A stretch of DNA of 64,000 nucleotides. Origin: Paratinospora sagittata. Lineage: Eukaryota > Streptophyta > Magnoliopsida > Ranunculales > Menispermaceae. The stretch spans positions 52,972,024-53,036,023 of the forward strand of contig CM069590.1 in the NCBI GenBank assembly GCA_035771175.1, given 5' to 3'. Shown piece by piece: positions 46,401 through 56,840 of this stretch. Below the pieces are notes generated by a model. The model saw nothing but the letters and a program-made list of their open reading frames with translations. It was not told the origin of the DNA and did not search any database. Within the stretch, counting starts at the first letter, position 1, and the number at the start of each line of letters is the position of its first letter. Both the position numbers and the translations under genes were made by a program.

Positions 46401-49400
46401 TACTATAACTATTTAAAATGAGAACGCAACTTATCAAAATCTTGTTACATATTATGAATTCTGCCTGTATTAGGATCATGCTCATTTATTAAAGCTGAAA
46501 TGATGACTGGAAACACCAAATCTTTGCCCTTTTTAATATATTTTAATTGCAAACTCTAGATGATGCAACGTAAAAATGAAAGTAGAGAAGGACGGATAAA
46601 TCAAATAGGAGCAAGGGAAATATAATGAGTGAGGCTATGAAGAGTACATAGAGGCCCTAATAGCGTCATATTTAGCCATTATCTTTCTAGTTTATCATTC
46701 TCTCATTGCTTTAATTGAATTCTGATAATATATGCAAATACATAAACCTTCCTATCAGTTTGTGAATGAATAAAGGTTTTGTTAAAATTTTCAGGTAATC
46801 ACAGGGGATGCGATAATGATGAGGTGTGAAAGAGTACGAAATGCAATGGAGCAAAGACTCAGTCAAATTCTAACAATGGTTCCAATACTCTTGGCTGGAC
46901 AGGTGTGTTGGACTTGCTTTCTGTAGAAGTGAGCATATTTGCCTTCCAATCACTTTTATGGGATGTTAATTTAGTTTAGTTTATGTAATCTTGGTTACTT
47001 ATTCTTTTATGGCCTTTGACTTTTGCAATTAATGGAAGTACGAAATTCTCACATGAAGCTTTCCTCATGTTATAATAATTCACAACAAAAATTGCTAATG
47101 TGATGCTTATATGCCACGAGACGTACTTGTTTCCTTGAGTTTGGATCCTCATTCACTAGCTTTTCAGTTTTTCAAATTATGTGCCGAAACTCAAAAGTAA
47201 TGCTTGAAGCAGCAATCTGGCATACTTCATGTTAAATAGGTGGGGATTAATTTTATCCTCCTAATAGGTACAAAAATAAGTTGTAATGATCAAACATGCA
47301 GATGGTTTAGGATTTCAGCCTTGAGACCTTTGTTGTGAAAATTAGTCTAATCAAGTGATGGTCTTTTCTGTCTCCACCTGATAAAAGAAAATCTTCTTTT
47401 TTATGCAAATTCTAGTTTGTTCAAGTAATATTGCCTTTATTGTTCTTTTTTTTTGGAGCAGTACTTTATTGTCCATACTAATTATTAAATTTCATCTGCA
47501 GGTCTCTGCAATTGTTGATGATCTTAAAGATGTGAAATTTCATATGGAGTCCTCTGAGAAAGAGGCTGGCATGGCTTTACTAGCATTGCTGCGCCAAGCA
47601 GCGGATTCTACTGAAGTATCTGAGTTCAATGCTTTTAAAACTGCAGCCTTGAGACTTAATATTACGTCATCGAAAGCTCTCTTGATTGAGAAAAGATCCA
47701 TTACGAGGCTATTGGATAAAGTCCATGGTTCCAACCCGACAAAAGAAAGAATTCTGGAGTACATCTTATATCTCGTGAAGAAATATGGAAAAGCAATCAA
47801 GGGTGAGCAAACAGTGATAGCCAGTGCTCAGAATGAAGATCTGGGCTTAAGAACAATCCATACCTCTGATGTTGCTGCACATGATGAGGCTATTGATCCT
47901 GGACCAAATGTAGATTTTGGTGAAGTTCAAACTGATATTTGCAATAAACCCCTGCCTCCTGAGGAATTCAGGTGTCATATCTCAATGAGACTCATGTATG
48001 ATCCTGTTGTTATAGCTTCTGGTCAAACTTTTGAAAGGTCTTGGATAGAAAAGTGGTTTTATGAGGGTCATCATACATGCCCAAAGACTCAAAAGAAGTT
48101 GCCCCATCTTTCTATGACTCCAAATTCTGCTATGAAGGATCTTATTTCAAAATGGTGCCAAAAACATGGGATAACTATAGAGAAATCATGTTCACAACAA
48201 ATTTCTGCCGCACTTTACCCTCGTAAAACTTCCTCTTCCATTTCCATTGCTAGCTTTGGCAGCTCTCTAAATGATGTGCCTCTTCGAAATGATGACAGCA
48301 GTGTAACTTGCTCTTCAAATGCTAGTTCAGATTCGACTCATATTACCACTTTAGCCGGCTTTAATTTGGGTTCCCCTCAAACAAATGATGATTCTCAAAA
48401 ATCTCAATCATTTGGAAAGATCAGCCATGGGATGGGGGCAGACTTTCTAGCTAAACTTGATGAACTTCCTTGGGAATCTCAGTGCAATTTAGTGGAGGAT
48501 GCCAAAAACAATTTTGAAGACACTGAACAACCATGCCATTTTATTCTATCTAGTAGTTCTGTCAAAGCACTGGTTAGATTTTTGAAGGATGCATGTGATC
48601 GATGTGATGTACGTGCACAGCGAGTTGGAGCTCAAGTACTTCTTATGTCTGTAAGCAAAAACAGGTAATTTGTTCTTCTTCGTTTTTTGTTAGTGGGGAC
48701 TGGTGCTACGTCCTTGATATATGATCATTTACTTAATCTATAGTGACCTCCAAATTGAAGACAGCTTAATTGTGAATTTTAGTCTAGTAGTAATCTGATA
48801 AGATATGTGAATCAATTGAGAATTCATAAACAAAATTACTACACAAAAAATAAGATGAATTATTCTTATTCAGGTGTTATACTCCAAATCTTGGATCAGA
48901 GTTGTTAGACCTTAGCCATATTAATCATTTCAGCAAACTCATGCTTCAAATTTTACCACTGAATTCACGCTATATACGGTGTCTCATTGTGTTGAGTTTT
49001 GTGATTTTATGGATTTGTGAGTGTTGTCTGTGTGTGTGTGTGTGTGTGTGTGCGTGTGTGTGCCTGTGCTGTTACTGTTGCTGCTAGTTCACGCTTCCTG
49101 GTCTGATCTGCTTTTTGATGTCACATGCAGAAATGAAGTACCATCCTTATGTGAAGAAGCCTTTCATCTTTTGGTGACTTTTTTGGATTCGGAAATCACT
49201 GAAGAAGCACTGGCTATTCTGCAAGTGTTGTCTGGTGATTTGGGTTCTCAATCGGAATTTGTTGCATCTGGCATTCTTCCTTCCATCCTAAGGATTCTAG
49301 ACTCTCAGACCAGAGAATTCCAGGCTTCTGCAGTTAGAATACTGAATGATCTGTCCTCAAACAGCAACATCAATTCCCAGATTATATGCTCGGGTTACAT

Positions 49401-49905
49401 TCCAAAGTTGATTTCACTATTGTATGATAGCTTGCTAGCAGAACCCTGTGTACAGATCCTGAAAAATTTATGCAAAACTGAGGAGGGTAGGATTGCATTT
49501 ATTGAAGCCAATGGCTCTATAGCTGCTGTTGCAGAACTACTTGAAATTGGTAATCATGAGGAGCAAGAGCATGGAGTTGCCATTCTGTTTTCTCTTTGTT
49601 CTCAGCATGTTGACTATTGCCAGCTGGTCCTGAAAGAGGGTGTTATCCCATCTCTAGTAAATATATCTGTCAATGGAAATTCCAGGGCAAAGGAAGCTGC
49701 ATTGCAATTACTTAGACTCTTCAGAGATATCACATATGATGATGCCCAAGAAAGTTCACCCCCTGTGACTGGATCAAATCCTGAATTGCCTTGCAATGCT
49801 GGCAACTGCTTTGTAGAGAAGAAACCAACTTCCAGGACTTCTAGATCTCTTGTAAAGAAATTCAAAATGTTTTCAAAACAGAGATTTACGTTGGCCCTAT
49901 GTTGA
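43500..49905 (+). CDS. U-box/ARM E3 ubiquitin ligase, PUB5-like (five coding exons)
   Basis: Joined exons 43500-43556, 44188-44373, 46795-46902, 47502-48664 and 49131-49905 give 762 residues plus stop; every junction is GT-AG and in phase. The N-terminus begins MGSDGAQV, followed by the family's VHNLMCTEL and CSESSKLYL region (residues about 20-260, UND-like helical domain). The U-box (about 271-345) runs from PPEEFRCHISMRLMYDPV through SGQTFERSWIEKW to MKDLISKWC. ARM-type repeats fill about 440-720, ending in a basic Ser/Lys-rich tail. U-box proteins recruit E2 enzymes to ubiquitinate substrates; the ARM repeats bind partners. The length and exon-1 start match my recollection of PUB5 proteins (about 720-770 aa). 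The usual Cys-Pro-Ile of the U-box start reads Cys-His-Ile here. Intron 2 (2.4 kb) holds an antisense LINE derivative; intron 4 holds a TG microsatellite. Confidence 0.9.
44801..46273 (-). mobile_element. Internally deleted LINE in intron 2 of the U-box gene
   Basis: Read on the minus strand, the element starts near 46255, carries one long frame, then a 3' UTR with TTTGTACCACTGGTACAACG and AATAAAATTCC, and ends in a poly-A run (poly-T on plus, 44821-44834). Imperfect target duplications flank it: TCTCCCCCCCCTCTTTATCT (44801-44820) and TCTCCCCCCCTCTCATCT (about 46256-46273). Length is only about 1.43 kb: the endonuclease and reverse transcriptase are missing, while both ends are present. It lies antisense to the host gene and between exons 2 and 3, so it is removed by splicing. 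A U/A-rich tract (45016-45034) sits inside its 3' UTR. Confidence 0.85.
45048..46238 (-). CDS. LINE ORF1-like/zf-RVT fusion frame
   Basis: An uninterrupted frame. The likely start is the ATG at 46238 (MVRIRNLS); the longer frame to 46271 uses an ATG made by the target duplication. Numbering from 46271 (407 codons), residues 37-78 (KSFSIWSNEDSS to WILEQIS) and 219-262 (TKVFVISLRVD to WMLNQLMAA) look like two divergent copies of one module. Residues about 263-300 form the C-terminal zinc-knuckle of plant LINE reverse transcriptases (zf-RVT: CCLLCMQDGETLEHLFFKC). These are followed by ATVWAVWLERNRRIFND, a motif of the LINE C-terminus. The endonuclease and RT that should lie between are absent, yet the frame stays open. 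No domesticated function is known to me; chance preservation in a young insertion is the simplest view. Confidence 0.7.
   Translation of the reverse strand: MVRIRNLSPESKTRWHTSSFGVTGKSFSIWSNEDSSVITIEEVTLFRTFTISLDQETTGWILEQISGCNGIHPLTEGKRAFRGVRDRVIVQAMENVRGVFLQISKVEGTFMKNICVPRDASGDGQTWTSFADYFRATLYDGGHDEEADYCLAITKIYTNPIAQHYHSRPRYNSDAETHLRPLPDQNLRSNMDSSPKSGLLSSTFNIGTKVFVISLRVDKRSIAIQEQEFAISYWIYVNLEGVVWMLNQLMAASKASIPSICLSPNCCLLCMQDGETLEHLFFKCRVTRRIWLRWKDFSMNKMFPPNNLIECLSLHHIPHLSSCDKEVGAIGFYATVWAVWLERNRRIFNDVAKEETQLWDEIKLLASSWVFTPPFSKGYSVASWFSNWSSCMDQRV
49029..49062. repeat. (TG)n microsatellite in U-box intron 4
   Basis: TG dinucleotides with one C interruption, lying 68 bp ahead of the last exon. 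It is intronic, although an open frame runs across it. Confidence 0.9.
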
Positions 49906-50430
49906 GGCGAATTGTCTTGTACAAAGGTTTCAGGTTTCAGCTCTCTCTTGTGGAAAAAGAGCACCCAGAATGTGGATAAGTGACAGTGGCAGGACCACTC
50001 TTCCAGTGATTATTCCTTAGTTGGTTGGCAACTAGTCTGGTTGATAGTGTGGTTTTAGATGGCTCAGCTGGCTATACATTGAATGTTTTTTGACAGTTTC
50101 AAGCGTCCTTGTTATGTGTATATATGAGTTCAGATGTAGTGGTATAAAATCTTGTAGGATAGCAGAACAAGTTGTTCATGATTCTTCATAATTATGTATA
50201 TTGTACTACGTTGTTTTTCACAGCTACAAACTGATTCTAACTTATACATATCAAAGCATGACTATTTAAAATCTTGTTTCTTCGTTGGAATGGACTAGGT
50301 GTTAAGGTATTTGCATTATCACTGATAATTGCCTCCCAGCTGATGAAACTCTTCTCTAAACAGATATTTTCTGCACATTTTGAGAGGTAGACTCAAAATG
50401 TTAAGAAGTCAGATAAGTGTAAGATACGTA
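49906..50430. other. 3' UTR of the U-box gene and spacer to tRNA-Asn
   Basis: The U-box 3' UTR probably occupies the first 300 bases (AT-rich, TGTGTATATATGAG around 50115). No other gene. Confidence 0.5.
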
Positions 50431-50438
50431 GCAGAACT

Positions 50439-50455
50439 GCTGGAGTAGCTCAGTT

Positions 50456-50488
<33 letters not shown>

Positions 50489-50512
50489 AAGGTTCAAGCC
50501 CTTCCTCTAGCG
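50439..50512 (+). tRNA. tRNA-Asn (GTT anticodon)
   Basis: 74 nt with a complete cloverleaf. The acceptor stem GCTGGAG pairs with CTCTAGC (one G:T), the anticodon loop is CTGTTAA with GTT, and the T arm is GAAGG/CCTTC with loop TTCAAGC; the discriminator base is G. Internal pol III boxes are TAGCTCAGTTGG (A) and GGTTCAAGCCC (B). No intron; CCA is not encoded, as expected for a nuclear tRNA. It decodes AAC/AAU in the cytosol. It lies between the U-box and APC10 genes on the same strand. Confidence 0.97.
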
Positions 50513-50516
50513 ACAG

Positions 50517-50521
50517 TTTTT
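50517..50521 (+). terminator. Pol III terminator of tRNA-Asn
   Basis: A run of five T residues begins four bases after the tRNA discriminator base, the standard stop signal for RNA polymerase III. Confidence 0.85.
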
Positions 50522-50881
50522 ATATTTGGTTTTTTATTATTTTCTTATTGAAACTATATAAAAAAGTTGTCAGCAAGCTGCAAGCAGAGGCAGAGTTTCT
50601 TTGTTAGATGTAGTTTTGCAAGTTCTTATCGAAAAAAATTAGAAATCAAATAGCATTTTAAGGCTTTAAGCGAGTCATATGCCAACTCGGCCGATTTTTT
50701 AACTTTTCACTCCCGATTATTTTCGAACCGACATCGGTCTCACTGAACCGGAGTCATTGACACCGAAAACCAGCTTTCGTTAATAAATTTCCGAACCAGC
50801 TAGTGAAGCGAAAAAAAAAGTGGGAAAATATCCGAAGTTCGATGATTTGAACTGAAAGTTGGGAAAAAAAAGGAGGGTTCC

Positions 50882-53738
50882 ATGGCGACTGAATCAGATG
50901 GAGAAGAGGAAGCGAAGCTGATGGGTGGAAATCAGCGTCTGGTAGTGGAAGATGATCTGCGCGAGATGGCGAAGAAGGCGGCTTGGAGCGTCAGCTCTTG
51001 CAAGTCCGGTAATGGCGTCCAATACCTCCGTGACGACAACCTCGATACTTACTGGCAGTAATTTCCTCTCTCCCTCCCTCTCTCTCTCTCTAGATTTCTC
51101 TAATTTTTTGTTGCTTGTTTGTTTGGTTAATTAGGTTTTTAGCGCTTATTGAACATCGCCACATTAGATTATTATTAATTAGGATAGGGTTTCAGATCAG
51201 ATGTTTTGTGTATGTTTTGTGATCAGATCAGATGGTGCGCAGCCTCATTTAGTTAACATCCAGTTTCAGAAAAAAGTCAAGCTGCAAGTGAGTTTGTGAA
51301 ATTACGCTCTGTTTAGATTTTTGTTTGAAGTTTCCACCAGCTAGTTTTATTGTAATGGAAGTTACTTGACATTGTTTCTTGATGTACAGCTAGTTGTGCT
51401 TTACGTGGATTTCAAGCTGGATGAGAGCTATACGCCAAGTAAGATCTCCATACGAACTGGTGACGGATTCCATAACTTAAAGGTGGGAAAATCGTTCTTT
51501 TAACATGCTTAATTCTTTTATGCCATGCTTGATTTCCAGCAATTTTTTTTAAATTTTATTTTTATTTTTATTGTGAACCTTTGTCAAATAACCAGAGAGA
51601 AAACCTGTATATTTTTTTTTAATTTTTAATTTTTAATTTTTGTTTAATTTTTGAAACCTGCAAACTGCAGCAGTGGAATCTTAATCATATGCACGCATAT
51701 CACTAAATGTTTGGATCATAACTGAGTAATATTTATTTCATTGGTTCTGATTTTTCAAATTTTTGCTATTGTACCTACTAGGTCCCTCCCTTGTTTTTCA
51801 ATTTCACCTATCAAAATATACTAATTTAGTACCTTAATTGAGTACTAGTACTTTCGAACTAGGAAAATATGCTAGCTTCATTCTTTAATGCTGACTTGTC
51901 AATTTGTCAATGCTGCAGGAGATAAAAAATGTGGAACTTGTGAAGCCAATTGGTTGGGTGTATATATCTTTATCTGGAACTGATCCACGGTGAGCCATGA
52001 CTTTGTGAATCCTGTGGACTAATTCTTTTTTGTTTGCTGTAATCATTTTGGATTCTCATTGCCTATAGTTTAGTTAGTTTGTTATTTTTTTCCTTTTTCT
52101 TTTTTAATGTGCTGATCCATGGAATGCATGTTTATTTTGTTTTGCCCTTATTGGATATTATTAAAAATTTTACATAGAATCATAGAATGGCCTTCTATTC
52201 AAATTTTAGACTTTCTGCATTTACCATGAAGAAAAGAATAATGAAAATAGAATTTTTGGAAAACTTGGTTCGAACTTTATTGTGATCTGTTTCTCAGCTT
52301 ATGGTGAAGAGATGGGTTTGAATTTAAATGAATTTCTGGATGTCTTCTGCTTTTCACCTTGTTTCTGCTTCTGAGGCAGAAGAATTGAATTTCATTTAAT
52401 CCTTTTGAAGGTGAAATCTAGGACTATAAGAAAACAGGTTTAGCTTTGTATTAGAGACTTTTAAGGAGACTCGTTGAAAATCTTCTGGTTTTCTAAACGT
52501 GGGATTACCAAGTCTAAATGAGAATAGAACTTCCAGAATTGACATAAATAATACTACCCTTTCTCAGAAAACATAGTGATGGCCATATATTAATTATAAG
52601 TCCTGTTTCAATTCTTTTGCTCCTATATCTAGAATAAAATGCTCTTATTTTATGAGCATTGCTCCTGTAGGTCAAAACCGGTAGATAATTTATAGAAAGC
52701 GGAATTGTCAATGAGCAAAGCCGATCAAAATAAATAAATGTAAATTGGAGCAGAACAGAGGAAGTTGATTATTGATGCAGTATGCTTGAATTCTATAATC
52801 CTTGTCTCATTATGCAGTAAAATCCGAATTCTTTTAGCATATATATGATGGATAGTGTAAATTGAGAAAAATTTGTTACTTGAGGGATTGGTGCTAGGTA
52901 TTCTGTACAATCCCTGGTAGATAGGTGAACAAACTGCACACCCAGTTTGCCTCTAGTCCTCCTACTCTTTTTTTTTTTTTTTTTTTTTGAGGTGGGCGGG
53001 TATCAAGATTCTTTGGTTTCTTACTAATCCCTTTGGGGCACGGTCACAAATACTCTTTGAACCGTTGGCCAACATATTGATGGGTGGCATGAGTCCCGAC
53101 TCGAACTCTCCACCTTAGGGTTGGGCGCAAGTCCCCAACCACTAAACCAACCCACCATTGGCTCCTCTAGTCCTCTACTCTTGTGGAAAGAGGGGCCTGG
53201 TTCTCATATCTTTTTCGCTAAGGGAGGTAGGAGAATAAGGATGCAACAGGCAACTGATGCAAAAAATTGCATGTTTGCTTTTCGTGCAACCAATTCAGAT
53301 GATTGGAATGACAATGTAGATGGGTTGCTTTAGCCTTCCATTTGGCATATGTCATTGTTTACACCCAGAAAATTTTCCAGAAAACTACTTTTCTTCTTTG
53401 TGATAATTTATGTCATTAAATTTTTTGTTTCTATTTTATTAATTTAATTGTGTTGAATTTTTTTTCATTACCATCTCTTGTAGGGAAACATTTATCAATA
53501 CCTTTATGTTACAAGTTGCTGTGCTGTCCAACCACCTTAATGGAAGGGATACCCACGTGCGCCAGATCAAAGTTTATGGGCCTCGACTGTATGTTATTGG
53601 AGTTTCTTGTTTGTCATCTGCTGCCTCCAGCCGCCTAATTTAACAATTGCTTTTATTGTTTTTCACAGGAATTCCATCCCTCGCCAACCATTTCAGTTCA
53701 CTTCAAGGGAGTTCATTACTTATTCTATTGTGAGATGA
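50882..53738 (+). CDS. Anaphase-promoting complex subunit 10 (APC10/DOC1)
   Basis: Six exons, 50882-51057, 51227-51287, 51390-51482, 51919-51989, 53484-53588 and 53669-53738, encode 191 residues, the usual size for APC10. Nearly the whole protein is the DOC domain: [71 protein letters not shown] and [11 protein letters not shown]10 sits in the nuclear APC/C ubiquitin ligase and works with the CDC20/CDH1 co-activators to bind D-box degrons of cyclins and securin. The C-terminus ends Ile-Val-Arg, where APC10 normally has a short Ile/Leu-Arg-type tail that docks on the CDC27 TPR subunit. The start is the first ATG, giving MATESDGEE as in other plants. Intron 4 (1.5 kb) contains a SINE. Confidence 0.97.
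52969..53163 (-). mobile_element. tRNA-derived SINE in APC10 intron 4
   Basis: On the minus strand the body begins with box A (TGGTTTAGTGGTTGG) and box B (GAGTTCGAGTC) in tRNA spacing, then a tRNA-unrelated part (GGTTCAAAGAGTATTTGTG), and ends in a poly-A tail (poly-T on plus, 52969-52989). Target duplications are clear: CCTCTAGTCCTCCTACTCTT (52950-52969) and CCTCTAGTCCTCTACTCTT (53164-53182), differing by one base. It is antisense to APC10 and wholly intronic. Confidence 0.92.
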
Positions 53739-54980
53739 ATGAAAGTTATGGCCTTATGGGAGCTTTCTGACTGGAATATCTGGAAGTGTGAAACATGGAT
53801 AAAAGCCGAATGTAGCTCTCCCCTGTTGAGATGTTCAAGAGTTTTGTAAAGATTCCGTTACTTTGACAGGTCCTGTTGGCACTTCTATGTACTTGATTCG
53901 GAAAACCAATGAACTTTTTCCCAGTAACCCATAGAACACACGTAAAGATTAGAATTTTCAACTTAATTGGTCCATTTATTGAATTGCGATGAGTGTGTTA
54001 TATGTTGCCTATGTTCCTTGCCTTGCTGCTTTGCTAATGTTCAACCATCAATTGTCTGTCTATTAGAATATGCCTGGTTATAATTTTACCCATCTTGATA
54101 CATTAACGTGCAAGTTGTTTTTCTCAATGTAATAACACACCCTTTCAAACATTGTTCAATTTCATTTGCAAGGTGTGCTTACAGACTGAATTTAAACACT
54201 CTTGAACGAACTCTCATTAACCTGTTAGAGACTTGGCAATTCTATCTTAAATGGGAATGAGAAAGTATAGTGCTCTTATTTCTGCTCAGAATGGATAGGT
54301 TCCTTTTCCCTTGTCTATACATGTTATTTACTATTTTTTAATAATCCATGATAATTATTAAACTTAGTCAAGATATTTGCAATAATTATCACAAATTGTT
54401 ATTTATAGTAAAGATTCAGGAAGAACATATATAAGATGATGAAGAAAGATACAACTAAAAATTTAACTTTTTACAGAAAAGAGTGGCAGAAGCAAATTCA
54501 TGTAATTTGATAATGATTTGATAAATTAAAAGCATCATTATTATTTTCTGTGAATGATTTTGTTATGTTTGCGCTTAGATATCTTTTTGCATGTTTTTGA
54601 TTAGTTATTGTCATAATGATAGTTACTTCTTTTTTACTATGGTTGATTCTTGGTCCAGAATACCATGCTAAAAGAAATGGTGTAATTAGATTTTAAAGAA
54701 AATGAAAACTTAATTTCTCTTTAAGAATCTTTGAATTTTAAGACCTTTTTTATTTAAAAAAAAAATCTTTGAAATATATGAATAAGAATTTATTCATAAA
54801 CTTTCCCAATGGACAGTTACAAGAAGGCTAATTGAGGTAAATGAGGACCAAGTGAATTGGAACAGATGAAAATCGATCATAGCTCAAAAGCAGCAGAGAT
54901 GAGATTTGATGTCGGATGGATCAATTTCTTGACGGTGAAGATTAATTCAATTTAAAGTAGGATCTTCACCTTTTTAAAAA
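53739..54980. other. APC10 3' UTR and intergenic DNA
   Basis: The 3' UTR probably takes the first 250-300 bases. The rest is AT-rich with no frame or repeat I can support. Confidence 0.5.
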
Positions 54981-54986
54981 AAAAAA

Positions 54987-55200
54987 TTAATCTATAGTAT
55001 TTGTTGTATGGAATATCACATAAATTCAAGTCATTTTAAATTAATGAATTAAAGACAAGAACGGCTAATATGAAGAACAAATACTTACTCCAAGGTTCAA
55101 TAGCCTGCAACAAGCCTCGCAGTTGAAGCATAACAACTTGTCACTTTATACGAGATTTGAACCCCATTCTTCATATAAGGTGGGTAGATATGCCTAATGA
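54987..55200 (-). repeat. SINE-like dispersed repeat, copy B
   Basis: Matches copy A at 30.84-31.14 kb in block order (AATCTATAGTATTTGTT, TTCAAGTCATTTTAAA, AAGGTTCAATAG, GCAACAAGCCTC). On the minus strand GGGGTTCAAATCTCG is a good pol III box B. No tail or target duplication could be fixed. Confidence 0.45.
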
Positions 55201-56740
55201 AATGAATTACCGGTCATTCACGAATGTATTCTTTACTTGAATAAAGGATAAAGAGAATTTTTTTTAAAAGAAAAATCTAAATATATAGCTTAACCTTGGT
55301 ATGTAGTATCTGTTCAGGATGGCCACCAGAGCCACCTTTGTCCAACAAAAGATCTTAAACTTTGTGTATTTTGATTCTTGTCGTTCGTTTAAAATTATTT
55401 TAAGGTACGGCCGTGACTCTAGCATGAACCCTCTTAAAGCAGCGAGGAATTTATACCCGCATACCCGCATGGATCAGTGAATTTCATTGATGATTACTGA
55501 AAGTACTTGTAATGGGCATAAGAATTTTTCCGAACATGGCTCATTCTTTCTTTCTTTTTCTTTTTTTTTTTCTTAATTTTCAAGTTGTAGAAATTACACA
55601 TTAGAATAATCCCTATTCCCACTAAACTCCCACAAAAAAAAGAAAAAAAAAAATAGAACAGCATATTTAAATGCATTGAAATGGGTTGGAATGAGATCGA
55701 TGTTATACTGCTGTTTGACATAATAAACGATTGAAAGGAGTGATGAGACAAATGAAGATACGAAAGCAATGTTACGTGGTGCTTTAAGACTGCCAAGAAG
55801 AGAGAATCTGATGCAAAGAGATGCCCAGCGGCTTCTCTAATCCGTCCTTTGAGCAGTGTTGAAGCTGTGACGTACAATATTATTATCACTGTGACTTTGT
55901 AGGCTTAAGTTCAGTTCAAACTTGTTTTTTTACTTCTTTTTTTTTAAAAGAAAGTTCGGTTCATACTTCAATTAGATCCTCTGCTCTCTTTTTGTTTGTA
56001 GTCACCATCACCTTACTACTTTTTCTGATGGGAAAAAGCTTCTATATGGCTTTGTCCACTTCATATTTAGCATTACATACATCATAGAACCAATTGCACT
56101 TAACAAAGCTTTTTTTAACTAACTCATAGAGTTTGACATGAATCCATTTGTTCAAAGGATCACGAAAAACATTGAAAAATGATAAAAGGAATTTTTTGTT
56201 TTGAGTTCTATCTCTGATTTTGAATCACAAACCAAAAGCTATAATCTCTCAAGACTAGCACATAATTAATTTGTAATACACAATTTATAAACCATCAAAA
56301 ATCACATTTTAGACATAAGTTGACAGGCTATCAACAAGATATATACAACTTTAGCTAATAATATAGTATAGTATCATACCCTATGCAATATAGAAATGGA
56401 AAATTGGTCTTTATGATAAAGCCATTAACATATTTGGACATCAAAACCACCCAGATTTCGCATGTGCAATAATAGCCAACTTGCAAGGTACACAAAATCA
56501 CAAATATTCAAAGTTCAACAAAACCTTATGATAGACGAGAAAGGGCTTTGGAAGAAAGAAATAAGATACTAAACACGCCTAAGAAGGCAGCCTCAGGAGC
56601 TATAGAGGAAGGGAGGGAATCTATTTTTTTCAAAAATCCAAGTTTAGTCACTGGGGACGCAAAGAGGGAAAGAGAGATGAACAAGACTCACAATCAAATA
56701 AAAAAACCTCCCTCAATTTAATCCCAAGGTATCAAATGTG
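55200..56740. other. Intergenic, upstream of the proline-rich gene
   Basis: No gene recognised. The minus-strand frame at 55494-55889 is hydrophobic, ends in a Lys run coded by a homopolymer, and has no domain. Confidence 0.5.
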
Positions 56741-56744
56741 AACC

Positions 56745-56754
56745 TATATATATA
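56745..56754 (+). promoter_or_regulatory. TATA box of the proline-rich gene
   Basis: TATATATATA lies 87-96 bp ahead of the ATG at 56841. A start of transcription about 30 bp downstream would leave a short C/T-rich leader of roughly 60 bp, typical for plants. Confidence 0.55.
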
Positions 56755-56840
56755 CCTTCCCAACCTCCCTCATTTCCCCAAACCACACCTTCCTCTTCTT
56801 TTTCTTCTAAGGAACTCACTCCAATTCACTAAGCTTGCCA

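Noticed and set aside
48902..49130. Upstream extension of the last U-box exon through the TG repeat
   Set aside because: The open frame continues only because the microsatellite lacks stops; the phase-correct acceptor at 49130 restores the conserved protein.
55494..55889. 131-codon minus-strand frame
   Set aside because: Ends in a Lys run from a homopolymer, lacks any motif and has no transcript features.
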